A DNA stretch of 64,000 nt from CAZMZW01 sp963802275 (GTDB lineage: Bacteria > Chloroflexota > Anaerolineae > Anaerolineales > Anaerolineaceae): positions 620,001-684,000 of the forward strand of contig CAWDIB010000004.1 in assembly GCA_963802275.1 (NCBI GenBank), given 5' to 3'. Within the stretch, counting starts at the first letter, position 1; each line of letters begins with the position of its first letter. A program made the translations under genes and the position numbers. Under the pieces are notes generated by a model. The model did no database searches. It was not told where the DNA came from and was given only the letters and a program-made list of their open reading frames with translations. This document shows positions 35,753-44,566 of the stretch, piece after piece.

Positions 35753-37942
35753 ATGCAACAACAATCTAAAGTTTTTACAGCGCAGCTGGGCAACCAGACC
35801 TTTACTTTTGAAACCGGCAAATTGGCCGGACAAGCCGGCGGGTCAGTGACCCTGCGCCTTGGTGATTCGGTGGTATTTGCCGCCGCCACCATCAGCGACA
35901 AAATCCGTGAAGGGATCGACTTCTTTCCACTCAGCGTGGAATACGAAGAAAAGTTGTATGCAGGCGGACGCATCCCCGGTTCTTTCTTCCGGCGGGAAGG
36001 CCGCCCAAGCGATGAGTCGGTGCTGGTCGCGCGCCTGACCGACCGACCCCTGCGGCCTTTATTCAACCAGGACATGCGCAATGAAGTGCAGGTGATGATG
36101 TTCACCCTTTCATCCGATGGGGAAAACCCGCTGGACATCCTGGCAGTCAATGCCGCTTCTGCCGCCATCATGATTTCTGACATCCCCTGGGATGGCCCGG
36201 TCGGAGCCATTCGCATCGGAAGAATCGATGGGAAATTCATTACCAATCCCACATACGAACAAATTGAGCATTCCGACCTCGACCTGCGCCTGGCCGGAAC
36301 CAAGGATGCCATATTGATGGTTGAGTGCGGATCTGATGAAGTCAACGAAGCGGACATGATTGCTGCCATCAGCGTTGGACACGAAGCCATCAAGACTCTG
36401 GCAGAACTCCAGGAGAAAATGGCAGCCGAGGTCGGCAAACCCAAGCGCGATGTGAAAATATATTCGCTGGATGCACATCTGACTTCGAAAGTATCCAACC
36501 TGGCTGCTACGGATATCACCAAAGCGCTGGATGCACCCCATAAAAAAGCGGAATTGGATGAAGCCATCAAATCCATCGAAGAAAAAGCTGTCAGCGAATT
36601 GGCTGGAGAAGACACCGAGCTTGCTGCCAATGTAAAACTGGCATTCTCGGAAGTCTACAAAAAAGTGGTGCGCGAAAGGATTCTCGGCAAGGGATTGCGT
36701 CCGGATGGGCGCAAACTGGATGAAATCCGCCCCATCTGGTGCGAGATCGGCATCAGCCCGCGCGCGCATGGTTCAGGTTTGTTCACCCGCGGCGAAACGC
36801 AAGTGGTCACCCTGGCAACCCTGGGAACCCCCAAGGAAGCCCAGGAGCTGGATTCGCTCAGCCCGATGGATTCCAAGCGGTATATGCACCATTACAATTT
36901 CCCGCCTTACTCCACCGGCGAGGTTTACATGCCGCGCCGCTCCCGCCGCGAGGTGGGACATGGTGCTCTGGCTGAAAGGGCACTGGTTCCTGTCTTGCCC
37001 GACGAAAAGGATTTTCCTTACACCATGCGCTTGGTTTCGGAAGTCTTGTCTTCCAACGGTTCCACCTCCATGGCTTCAGTATGCGGTTCCACCCTGGCAC
37101 TGATGGATACCGGTGTGCCGATCAAAGCACCGGTGGCAGGCATTGCCATGGGCTTGATAAAAGAAATGGACCAGTACAAAGTGCTGACTGACATCCAGGG
37201 TCTTGAAGACCACCTAGGTGATATGGACTTCAAGGTTGCGGGAACCGAGCACGGCATTACCGCGCTGCAAATGGACATCAAGATCAAGGGCATCACGCCG
37301 CAAATCATGTCTGAAGCGCTGGCTCAGGCAAAAACCGCTCGTATGGAAATCCTGGAGAAAATCCGACAGGTGATCGCTGAACCGCACAAGGAATTGAAAT
37401 CCTTTGTGCCGCGCATCACCACCGTGCATATCCCTGTGGATAAAATCGGCGCCATCATCGGCCCGGGTGGAAAGATGATCCGCGCCATCCAGGAAGAAAC
37501 CCACACCAAGATCGATATTGACGATGACGGCACGGTCTATATTGCCGCTGCCGATCAAAATAATGAGGCGGAAGCCCGCGCGCGCATTGAAGCCCTGGTT
37601 GAAGTGCCGGTGGTTGGGCGCATCTATACCGGCAAGGTGGTGCGCATCGCTGATTTCGGCGCTTTTGTGGAAATCATGCCCGGTGTGGATGGCATGGTGC
37701 ATATCTCCCAGCTCGATAGCGAGCGGATTGAAAAAGTGGAAGATATCGCCCAGATGGGCGAGGATTTGACCGTCATGGTCACCAACATTGATGAGAACGG
37801 GAAGATCCGCCTGTCACGAACTGCAGTGCTGGAAGGGTGGTCGGTGGAAGAAGCCCAGCAGCGTGACGGAGGAAACCGGGGCGGACGTCCCGGGGGAAGC
37901 CGGCCGCGTAGCGATGACCGGCGCAGGGATAACCGCCGATAA
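35753..37942 (+). CDS. pnp: Polyribonucleotide nucleotidyltransferase (PNPase)
   Basis: PNPase degrades RNA 3' to 5' by phosphorolysis and can add tails in reverse. The 729 residues show two RNase PH domains (the first with 'FFPLSVEYEEKLYAGGRIPG', the second with 'ERALVPVLPDE' and 'ICGST'-like 'SVCGSTLALMD'), a KH domain with 'IGAIIGPGGKMIRAIQEET', an S1 domain ('GKVVRIADFGAFVEIMPG') and a basic Arg/Gly tail. AGAGGAAA precedes the ATG. It follows rpsO, the usual neighbour, but with a terminator between. A bidirectional terminator follows. Confidence 0.97.
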   Translation: MQQQSKVFTAQLGNQTFTFETGKLAGQAGGSVTLRLGDSVVFAAATISDKIREGIDFFPLSVEYEEKLYAGGRIPGSFFRREGRPSDESVLVARLTDRPLRPLFNQDMRNEVQVMMFTLSSDGENPLDILAVNAASAAIMISDIPWDGPVGAIRIGRIDGKFITNPTYEQIEHSDLDLRLAGTKDAILMVECGSDEVNEADMIAAISVGHEAIKTLAELQEKMAAEVGKPKRDVKIYSLDAHLTSKVSNLAATDITKALDAPHKKAELDEAIKSIEEKAVSELAGEDTELAANVKLAFSEVYKKVVRERILGKGLRPDGRKLDEIRPIWCEIGISPRAHGSGLFTRGETQVVTLATLGTPKEAQELDSLSPMDSKRYMHHYNFPPYSTGEVYMPRRSRREVGHGALAERALVPVLPDEKDFPYTMRLVSEVLSSNGSTSMASVCGSTLALMDTGVPIKAPVAGIAMGLIKEMDQYKVLTDIQGLEDHLGDMDFKVAGTEHGITALQMDIKIKGITPQIMSEALAQAKTARMEILEKIRQVIAEPHKELKSFVPRITTVHIPVDKIGAIIGPGGKMIRAIQEETHTKIDIDDDGTVYIAAADQNNEAEARARIEALVEVPVVGRIYTGKVVRIADFGAFVEIMPGVDGMVHISQLDSERIEKVEDIAQMGEDLTVMVTNIDENGKIRLSRTAVLEGWSVEEAQQRDGGNRGGRPGGSRPRSDDRRRDNRR

Positions 37943-37951
37943 ACAATTAAC

Positions 37952-37984
37952 AAAAAAAGGCCAGCGGCAAGCTGACCTTTTTTT
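37952..37984. terminator. Bidirectional terminator between pnp and the murE-like gene
   Basis: An A-run, the stem GGCCAGC / GCTGACC (one mismatch, 5-base loop GGCAA) and a T-run make a hairpin that can stop transcription from both sides. It lies in the 40-base gap between the convergent genes. Confidence 0.75.
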
Positions 37985-39581
37985 ATTTTCGCACCACGCC
38001 CCTTAATCTAGTGGGGAGATAGGGCATCACAGGACCGGGGATGCCCAGTTTTTTTGAAAGGGCAGCCCGCATGGCGGTGCGGTCATCCCAGGCATATTCG
38101 GTGGTGTCAAAACACATGGATTGTTCATGTCCCTTGCCGCAGGCGATTACCAGGTCACCCGGCTGCGCCAAGTTCACCGCCTGCTGGATTGCGTCACCAC
38201 GGTCGGAAATGGAAAAATAGGATTCTCCGAATCTTCCGCCGCTTTTTAGAGCGGCGTCTTCCATTTCGGCCAGGATATCGCGTAGCTTCTCTGTGCGTGG
38301 GTCTTCAGCGGTCAGGATGGTCAAATCGGCAAGTTTAATGGATTCTTCAGCCATCATGCGCCGTTTCGCCTTGTCCCGCAGCCCGGCAGAGCCAAAAACG
38401 ACAATCACCCGCCCTTTGGTCAATTGACGGGCACTCTCAAGAGCCACTTTAAGCGCATTGGGTGTATGGGCAAAATCCACGATGGCAGTAAAACCCTGTC
38501 CCAGGTCAATCAGTTCCTGCCTGCCTGGGACGGCAGTTAGCGCAGCAATTCCTTGCACTGCCACAACAGGGTCGATCCCCAACCCACCCACGCAGGCGGA
38601 AAAGGCAGCCAGGATATTAGCCGCGTTGTAGGCGCCCAACAAGGGGCTGATGATTTCCCATGCTTTCTTTTTGTGATGAATGGAAAAAGTAAGACCCCGG
38701 GAAGTTGAAATCAAATCGGAGGCAAGAAAATCACTGGCGGTGTTGCAGCTATACGCAATTCTTTGGATGCCAGATAGTGGTTTTTCATCCAGAATTTCAG
38801 TCAAGAATGGAAAGGAAATGTCATCTTGATTGATTACCGCCATCTTTGGAGTTTTAAACTTCTTTGCATCCGTTCTGGCAACCTGTCGTATTAACTGCGC
38901 CTTGGACTGCAAATAGTTGGTGTAATTTCCGTGGTAGTCCAGGTGTTCATGAGTGATGTTGGTGATGACAGCCAAATCAAATTCACATTCCGCCACCCTT
39001 TTCTGGTCCAGCCCGTGCGAGGTGGTTTCCAGGACCACATGGCTGATACCCTTACCAACCATCTTTGCCAATAATTGCTGAACGAGAGGCGCTTCGGGAG
39101 TGGTGACATGATAACCGGTATCGAGCGTCTCATCTCCAAAGACCGCATTGACGGTTGAGATCATGCCCGCATTCAAACCGGCTGCCTGCAAGATCTTGTA
39201 GATCAGGTTGGTGGTGGTGGTCTTTCCATCTGTGCCGGTTACTCCTATCATTGTCATTTCCCGGCCAGGATGGTTATAAAAAGCGGATGACAGGCGAGCA
39301 AGCTTAAGGCGGATATCCTCCACGACCAAATATGGGACAGTCAACCCACTCAAAGCTGCACTACCGACCACCGCCGCCGCCCCCTTTTGGATGGCATCCC
39401 CGATGAAATCATGTCCATCCCTCTGCCCGCCCGTCATTGCCACGAAAAGATTGCCGGGTTTCACCTCGCGGGAATCCAAGACAATTCCAGTGATGAGCGG
39501 GTTTGATCCTTCACCACATTTGCATGTGAATTCCCCCAACTCAGCAAACAATTGGTTCAGTGGTTTTGAAAAATCAGTCAT
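37983..39581 (-). CDS. murE: MurE-type UDP-MurNAc-tripeptide synthetase
   Basis: Mur ligases of this type add the third amino acid of the peptidoglycan stem peptide. The 532 residues show the N-terminal 'LDSREVKPGNLFVAMTG', P-loop 'GVTGTDGKTTTTNL', 'TTSHGLDQKRV', 'THEHLDYHGNYTNYLQSKAQL' and C-terminal 'VVFGSAGLRDKAKRRMM' and 'ACGKGHEQ'. The specificity loop reads 'AEDPRTEKL' where diaminopimelate enzymes have DNPR, so the added residue (Dap, Lys or Orn) is uncertain. The ATG at 39581 is used, not the TTG two codons earlier; the preceding gene's stop overlaps it (ATGACTGA). No clear ribosome site supports it, which suggests coupling. Confidence 0.87.
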   Translation of the reverse strand: MTDFSKPLNQLFAELGEFTCKCGEGSNPLITGIVLDSREVKPGNLFVAMTGGQRDGHDFIGDAIQKGAAAVVGSAALSGLTVPYLVVEDIRLKLARLSSAFYNHPGREMTMIGVTGTDGKTTTTNLIYKILQAAGLNAGMISTVNAVFGDETLDTGYHVTTPEAPLVQQLLAKMVGKGISHVVLETTSHGLDQKRVAECEFDLAVITNITHEHLDYHGNYTNYLQSKAQLIRQVARTDAKKFKTPKMAVINQDDISFPFLTEILDEKPLSGIQRIAYSCNTASDFLASDLISTSRGLTFSIHHKKKAWEIISPLLGAYNAANILAAFSACVGGLGIDPVVAVQGIAALTAVPGRQELIDLGQGFTAIVDFAHTPNALKVALESARQLTKGRVIVVFGSAGLRDKAKRRMMAEESIKLADLTILTAEDPRTEKLRDILAEMEDAALKSGGRFGESYFSISDRGDAIQQAVNLAQPGDLVIACGKGHEQSMCFDTTEYAWDDRTAMRAALSKKLGIPGPVMPYLPTRLRGVVRK

Positions 39582-39840
39582 GGCCAAGAGAGTGGTAGTG
39601 TATTTTTTTAAGTAATCCGCGCATCAACAACCAGTTGATTATTACAATGATTGGGATACTAATAAGCAAAGGCCAGAAACTCAGCGAAGAGAAGTTATCG
39701 GATTTTTGTCCTAACAAATATCCCATCAAGAGAGCCAATATGCCGGCACAGAGTGAAAACAAGCCCATGCGCAGGAAAGTCCTGCTGATTTCCTTTTTAA
39801 TCTCAACCTGATTGGTTTCCATGCCATCCAAAGAAATCAT
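39574..39840 (-). CDS. Small membrane protein, function unknown
   Basis: The 88-residue product has a charged N-terminus and two membrane helices ('LFSLCAGILALLMGYLLG' and 'LLISIPIIVIINWLLM'). No family is recognised. Its stop overlaps the murE start by eight bases, which supports it being a real gene coupled to murE. On the minus strand TATAAT (39854 to 39849) lies eight bases before the ATG with no ribosome binding site, so a near-leaderless internal transcript is possible. An ATG at 39822 is an alternative start. Confidence 0.6.
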   Translation of the reverse strand: MISLDGMETNQVEIKKEISRTFLRMGLFSLCAGILALLMGYLLGQKSDNFSSLSFWPLLISIPIIVIINWLLMRGLLKKIHYHSLGHD

Positions 39841-39854
39841 AGCTGCAGATTATA

Positions 39855-40517
39855 TCATCCGGGTTTTCTTCGAAGTAACCCGATCAGATTTAAACACATT
39901 AGGAAGAAAACCGATAACAATAATCCCAGGATCATAAACGTGCGCAAGTTTCGCAGCGACAGGCCAAGAAAGTCCACCACCTGGATGCGCAGTGGCAACG
40001 CAAAGCGGGTAATCTGCCATTGACTCGAACCGGTTGCATCAGTAATGTGAACATAAATCCAAATATTCCCGGTAATATTGCCGCTCCGCACAGGGATGAT
40101 GTTCCAATGAAATTGAGCTTGTTGCCCTGACCGGATGGGAGCAAAGATGGTATCCCCGGAGAGCAGTTCCACCGAATCAAGGTTCATCCGCACTTCATAG
40201 TAATTATTATATTTTTCTTGAAGACTTGCCGTTTGTTCTTGGATCAAATCAGGAAGGATTATGTTCACCTTGACTGCCCCTTCTTCAAACAGCCATATTT
40301 TTTGCGGATGGCGCAACATCATCTCAGCCTGGGAATCAAATAAGAAGTCGGGCAAATCAGCTGGAATGTCTCCTGACCATGATTTTCGATCCAACAAGGC
40401 AAAATTGATTTGTTTTTCAATAGCCGGAAAAGGCAACAAATACGTCAATGCCAATCCTAAGATAAAAATCAGGAGTAGGACAACCATCCATACATTAGTC
40501 TTCCACAATTCTTTCAT
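39855..40517 (-). CDS. Membrane protein with large extracytoplasmic domain, function unknown
   Basis: The 220 residues start with a membrane helix ('VWMVVLLLIFILGLALTYLL'), continue with an extracytoplasmic region of about 150 residues predicted rich in beta structure, and end with a second helix ('FMILGLLLSVFFLMCLNLIG') and a basic tail. The middle resembles the beta-sandwich domains of exported proteins of unknown role ('VRMNLDSVELLSGDTIFAP'). It leads an apparent three-gene operon with the small membrane protein and murE, so a cell-wall role is possible but unsupported by any motif. The ATG at 40517 is preferred to an upstream TTG. Confidence 0.6.
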   Translation of the reverse strand: MKELWKTNVWMVVLLLIFILGLALTYLLPFPAIEKQINFALLDRKSWSGDIPADLPDFLFDSQAEMMLRHPQKIWLFEEGAVKVNIILPDLIQEQTASLQEKYNNYYEVRMNLDSVELLSGDTIFAPIRSGQQAQFHWNIIPVRSGNITGNIWIYVHITDATGSSQWQITRFALPLRIQVVDFLGLSLRNLRTFMILGLLLSVFFLMCLNLIGLLRRKPG

Positions 40518-40645
40518 GATCAAAATCCGTTTAATATTCTAACTTATCCTCAAAAGAAGATTATTTCTTTCGGACTGGGAATATGTCCACATTAATAAAT
40601 GATACACTTACCAAGACAGCAATTACATTTCCACCAGGAGATCTC

Positions 40646-42019
40646 ATGCCCCATCACCCTGCCGAACCATTCCGCATTAAATCTATTGAACCGATCCGCC
40701 TCATCCCCCCTGAAGAAAGAAAAAAAGCGCTGATCAATGCCGGCTACAACATCTTCGCATTGAGAGCCGAGGATGTTTACATTGACCTGCTGACCGATTC
40801 CGGTACCGGGGCGATGAGCCAGGAGCAGTGGGCTGCCATCATGCAGGGGGACGAATCCTATTCCGGGGCGCGCTCTTTTTTTCGCCTGCAGGATGCTGTA
40901 AAAAAGATTTTCGGGTTCGAGTATTTTGTCCCCACCCACCAGGGACGCGCGGCGGAAAACATCCTTGCCGCTATCCTGGTGCAAAAAGGGATGATGATCC
41001 CTTCCAACACCCACTTTGACACCACGGACGCTAACATTTGTGCGCGCGGCGGTGAACCGGTCAACCTGGTCAATGAAGACGCATACGACCCTGGCAAGCA
41101 ATTGCCATTCAAAGGAAATATGGATGTTGACATGCTCAGGGATTTCATCAATAACAACCAAAAGAACATCCCTTTCGGAATGATGACCATCACCAACAAT
41201 GCCGGCGGAGGCCAGCCGGTTTCGCTGGAAAACATCCGCGAGGTTTCTGCGGTGTACCACGAGTCCGGCATTCCATTTTTCATCGACGCCTGCCGTTTTG
41301 CGGAAAATTGTTATTTCATCAAGCTGCGCGAGAAAGGATACGAAAATAAATCCACGCTTGAGATCGCCAATGAAATCTTCAGCCTGGCGGACGGGATGAC
41401 GATGAGCGCCAAGAAGGATGCCATTGTCAACATCGGCGGATTGCTGGCCATGCGGGACAAGGAACTGTACCAAAAGGTCTGCAACGAGCTGATCCTGCGC
41501 GAGGGTTTCCCGACCTATGGCGGGCTGGCCGGGCGCGACCTGGATGCCATGGCCGTCGGTCTGTGGGAAGGACTGGATGAGGCCTACCTGGCCTACCGGC
41601 TGGAACAGACCGCTTACCTGGCCGAAAAAGTCCGTTCGGCTGGCATTCCCATCATTGAACCGCCCGGAGGTCATGCCGTTTACCTGGATGCCGGCCATTT
41701 CCTCAGCCATATACCGCAGGCGCAATTCCCCGGGCAGGCCTTGTCTGCTGCGTTGTACCTGGAAGGCGGCATCCGCACAGTGGAGATCGGTTCGGTCATG
41801 TTCGCCCACCCTGACCCCAAAAGCGGAGAAATGGTTCATCCCAAACTGGAACTGGTGCGCATGGCCATCCCGCGGCGGGTCTACACCCAAAGCCACCTGG
41901 ATTACGTGGGTGAAACAATAAAAGTTATTGCACAAAAAAAAGCTCAATTGAAGGGGTTAAAGATCGTGTACGCTCCGCCGCTTTTACGCCATTTCACCGC
42001 CAGGTTCGAAGAAGTGTAA
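40646..42019 (+). CDS. tnaA: Tryptophanase (PLP-dependent beta-eliminating lyase)
   Basis: The enzyme splits L-tryptophan into indole, pyruvate and ammonia. The 457 residues match the tryptophanase / tyrosine phenol-lyase family: 'DSGTGAMSQEQWAAIMQGDE', 'FVPTHQGRAAENIL', the PLP lysine in 'MSAKKDAIVNIGG', and 'YTQSHLDYVGE'. At the substrate-deciding site it reads 'TVEIGS' as in tryptophanase, not 'MERG' as in tyrosine phenol-lyase, whose Arg binds phenol. The ATG at 40646 has AGGAG five bases before it; a longer start at 40583 has no such site. No TnaC-like leader peptide was found. A small membrane gene follows. Confidence 0.88.
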   Translation: MPHHPAEPFRIKSIEPIRLIPPEERKKALINAGYNIFALRAEDVYIDLLTDSGTGAMSQEQWAAIMQGDESYSGARSFFRLQDAVKKIFGFEYFVPTHQGRAAENILAAILVQKGMMIPSNTHFDTTDANICARGGEPVNLVNEDAYDPGKQLPFKGNMDVDMLRDFINNNQKNIPFGMMTITNNAGGGQPVSLENIREVSAVYHESGIPFFIDACRFAENCYFIKLREKGYENKSTLEIANEIFSLADGMTMSAKKDAIVNIGGLLAMRDKELYQKVCNELILREGFPTYGGLAGRDLDAMAVGLWEGLDEAYLAYRLEQTAYLAEKVRSAGIPIIEPPGGHAVYLDAGHFLSHIPQAQFPGQALSAALYLEGGIRTVEIGSVMFAHPDPKSGEMVHPKLELVRMAIPRRVYTQSHLDYVGETIKVIAQKKAQLKGLKIVYAPPLLRHFTARFEEV

Positions 42020-42039
42020 CTTCTTGAGGTCAGCCCATT

Positions 42040-42267
42040 ATGCCAAACGACCTGAACAAATACACCAGTGAAACCATTCGCCGCCTGGTCTATGGCACGC
42101 TGATCATCCTCTTTACCGTCGGCCTGGGGTTGATCTGGTTTTTCTATGGAGCCAGGGCAGCTGGTATGGGTTTCCTTTGTCTGATCGGTGCCTCGATACC
42201 GGTTTTTTTGGTCATTGGTGTCCTCTTTGGCATGGACTTTTTTATTAAACGGATCGATAAAAAATAA
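42040..42267 (+). CDS. Small two-helix membrane protein
   Basis: The 75-residue product has two membrane helices ('LIILFTVGLGLIWFFYG' and 'FLCLIGASIPVFLVIGVLFG') with a lysine-rich C-terminus. No family is certain. It lies 20 bases after tryptophanase and before a strong terminator, so it shares that transcript. It is too short to be an indole or tryptophan permease by itself. Confidence 0.6.
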   Translation: MPNDLNKYTSETIRRLVYGTLIILFTVGLGLIWFFYGARAAGMGFLCLIGASIPVFLVIGVLFGMDFFIKRIDKK

Positions 42268-42300
42268 GCCATCCTTCTACTTGTATTGCTTCTGGATAAT

Positions 42301-42335
42301 AAAAAGAGTTGGATTTCGTCCCAACTCTTTTTTCT
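42301..42335. terminator. Bidirectional terminator between tnaA unit and SPT operon
   Basis: AAAAAGAGTTGG and CCAACTCTTTTT form a perfect 12-bp stem with an 8-base loop, with A-run and T-run at the ends. It serves both the plus-strand tryptophanase unit and the minus-strand sphingolipid operon. Confidence 0.9.
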
Positions 42336-42352
42336 TGTTTGCAAGGATGGAT

Positions 42353-43530
42353 TTATATAAAGCCCATCTCCTTGCCTACTTTTTTAAATACCTCCAGCAC
42401 CTTGGTCATCTGGGCATCGGTGTGGGTGGCCATATAACTGGTACGCAGCATCTGCCTACCATCGGAAACTGCCGGGCTGAGCACCGGGTTGACAAACACG
42501 CCATTATCAAACAGCAAGCGCCAGGTGCGGAGGGTGCGCATGTCATCGCCGATCAGGATGGGGATGACCGGGGTGGTGGAATTGCCGATGTCAAAGCCCA
42601 ATTCGCGGTATCCCTGGCGCATGCGGTCCGCCACCTGCTTGAGCTGTTGAATCCGCTCCGGTTCCTCGCGGATGACCTGCAGGGCAGCCAGGGCTGCGGC
42701 AGCGTTGGAAGGCGGCACACTGGCACTGAAAATGAGCGAACGGGCATGATGCTTGATGTAATGAATGACATCCTCATCCCCGGCCACAAACCCACCCAGA
42801 GAAGCCAGCGATTTGCTGAAAGTGGACATGATCAGGTCCACCTGGTCCGTGACATTAAATGAGCGGCTGTCCCGTGCCCTTCACCCAGTACACCCAACGC
42901 ATGGGCATCATCCACCATCAGGCGCGCGCCAAATTGTTTGCACAAGGCAATGATCTCGGGAAGCGGAGCGATATCCCCTTCCATGCTGAACAAGCCATCC
43001 ACCACCACCAGCTTTCCCTTCTCATCCGATATATCCTGAAGTGTATCCTTGAGACTATCCAGGTCATTGTGAAAAAAGCGCTTGATCCTGCCGCCCGATA
43101 AACGGGCGCCATCCACGATGCTGGCGTGGTCTTCCTTGTCAAGTATGATCACATCCTCCGCCCCGATGATGGAGCTGACGGTGCCCAGGTTGGTCTGCAT
43201 GCCGGTGGAAAACACCAATGCCGCCTGCTTGCCGGTAAAATCCGCCAGTTCATGCTCCAGCCGCTCATGCATCTCCAGGGTGCCATTGAGGAAGCGCGAC
43301 CCGGTACAACTGGTGCCAAAGCGTTCAATGGCATCCATGGCTGCCTGGCGCACCTTAGGGTGGGTGGTTAATCCCAGATAATTATTGGAACCGCACATGA
43401 TCAGACGCCTGCCCTGAAAAACCGCCTCAGTGCCTTCGTTCTCGTCCATGGCAATGAAATAAGGGTAAAGGCCAATTGCCATGGCTTCTTTTGCTTCAGT
43501 GTAATGCGAACATTTTTCAAATAAATCCAT
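42353..43530 (-). CDS. Predicted serine palmitoyltransferase (alpha-oxoamine synthase), frameshifted
   Basis: This family condenses an amino acid with acyl-CoA using PLP. The reconstructed 392-residue protein has 'SNNYLGLTTHPKV', 'TGSRFLNGTLEMHERLE', 'DHASIVDGARLSGG', 'VDDAHALGVLGEG' and the PLP lysine in 'STFSKSLASLGGF'. The 'SRFLNGTL' segment and 'YMATHT' near the end are as in bacterial serine palmitoyltransferases; aminoketobutyrate ligases have 'RFICGTQ'. The next gene upstream is a ketosphinganine-reductase-like SDR, which supports the call. The frame breaks at 42857-42859, where one missing T (minus strand) in CATTTAATG, restored as H-F-N-V, rejoins the frames. Start ATG 43530 follows AGGC; a TTG upstream is less likely. 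Confidence 0.78.
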
Positions 43531-43564
43531 GATTGCCTGCCTCTTCAAAAAAATGATGAATAGA

Positions 43565-44392
43565 TTATTTCTTCTTTTGTGCGCTGGAAATCAGCCAATC
43601 CATGATCGGATAAACAGCACCACTTAATATTCCGCTCAAGCGGTAGATGACCTTGTTCTCCAGCCCGGGCATGATCAAATAACGCCCACCTTCCACCCCG
43701 CGCAGGATGGACTTTGCCACGTTTTCAGGTTTCATCTTCCCCCCGCTTGAGGCAAGCGCTTTCGTCTCAGCCGGCTTGTATTTTTCCTCGTATTCCAACT
43801 GGGGGGTATCGGTATCCGGTGGAAAGACAAGTGAAACGCCAATGCCGTGCGGTTTCAGTTCAGCGCGCAGGGCGTCCGAAAAGCCGCGCACCGCGTACTT
43901 GGAGGCACTGTAGGCAGTGTATCCGAACACGCCCAGGTAGCCGGCCATGGAGGAAATGTTGACAATGTAGCCGGATCTCCTCTCCATCATTCCCGGCAGT
44001 AGCGCTTTGACCACATGTACCGTGCCGAAATAATTGACATCCATCATCCAGTGGAAGATCTTCATCTCCATTCCCTGCACATAACCGGGATGCGCCACAC
44101 CGGCGGAATTGACCACCAGGTCGGGCAAGCCAACGTTCTTGATTAATTTCTTAATCGCTGAATTGACCAGGATCTCACTGGAAACATCCACTTCAAGGAT
44201 GCCAAAGGATTTGCCATCCCCGATGGCAAATGACTTTATTTGTTGCAAACCCTCGGCTAATTTTTCTTCCCGGCGCGCCAGGATATGGACATTGGCACCC
44301 ATGGTAGCCAGCAGGCAGGCGGTGGCCAAACCGATGCCGCTGGAACCCCCGGTAACCAGCACTAATTTTCCTGAAAAGTCTTTAATATTCAT
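43565..44392 (-). CDS. SDR oxidoreductase, predicted 3-ketodihydrosphingosine reductase
   Basis: The 275-residue short-chain dehydrogenase has cofactor motif 'VTGGSSGIGLA', 'NSAGVAHPG' and catalytic 'YSASKYAVRGF'. The stretch 'FPPDTDTPQLEYEEKYKPAE' closely resembles the 'PPDTDTP' segment typical of eukaryotic KDSR/Tsc10, which reduces 3-ketodihydrosphingosine to dihydrosphingosine. The hydrophobic C-terminus may touch the membrane. It lies 34 bases upstream of the predicted serine palmitoyltransferase on the same strand, giving the first two steps of sphingoid-base synthesis. An ATG one codon earlier (44395) is also possible. General SDR promiscuity limits certainty. Confidence 0.78.
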   Translation of the reverse strand: MNIKDFSGKLVLVTGGSSGIGLATACLLATMGANVHILARREEKLAEGLQQIKSFAIGDGKSFGILEVDVSSEILVNSAIKKLIKNVGLPDLVVNSAGVAHPGYVQGMEMKIFHWMMDVNYFGTVHVVKALLPGMMERRSGYIVNISSMAGYLGVFGYTAYSASKYAVRGFSDALRAELKPHGIGVSLVFPPDTDTPQLEYEEKYKPAETKALASSGGKMKPENVAKSILRGVEGGRYLIMPGLENKVIYRLSGILSGAVYPIMDWLISSAQKKK

Positions 44393-44452
44393 CATCCTTC
44401 ATTTAAACCCATTTTGCTTATGGAAGTTACCTGAACACAGGGGTTAATTTAT

Positions 44453-44465
44453 ACCGGATTCCGGT
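44453..44465. promoter_or_regulatory. 13-bp dyad, possible operator
   Basis: ACCGGATTCCGGT is symmetrical except for its central base. It lies between the divergent sphingolipid operon and methyltransferase gene. On the minus strand it overlaps a TATAAA that could be the -10 of the SDR gene, so a repressor site is plausible. A second short palindrome, ATATCATGATAT, lies at 44518-44529. Confidence 0.35.
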
Positions 44466-44566
44466 CGAACATGAAATATAAAACTGAAAAGAAAAGAACA
44501 GAACGAAATTATAACGGATATCATGATATAAAGTGGGCATATCCAGACTCAACCGAGGAATCCACC

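Noticed and set aside
40560..40645. TnaC-like leader peptide before tryptophanase
   Set aside because: The only upstream start is in frame with tnaA and runs into it; no separate short Trp-containing peptide is present.
40592..41947. A 451-codon open frame on the strand opposite tryptophanase
   Set aside because: It lies wholly within tnaA, whose forward frame has all family motifs. The translated opposite frame shows no recognisable domain and has no ribosome site.
40646..42019. Tyrosine phenol-lyase
   Set aside because: The phenol-binding arginine motif 'MERG' is replaced by 'VEIG', as in tryptophanase.
42353..43530. 2-amino-3-ketobutyrate CoA ligase (threonine breakdown)
   Set aside because: The segment after the first PLP contacts reads SRFLNGTL, not RFICGTQ, and the neighbour is a KDSR-like reductase, not threonine dehydrogenase.
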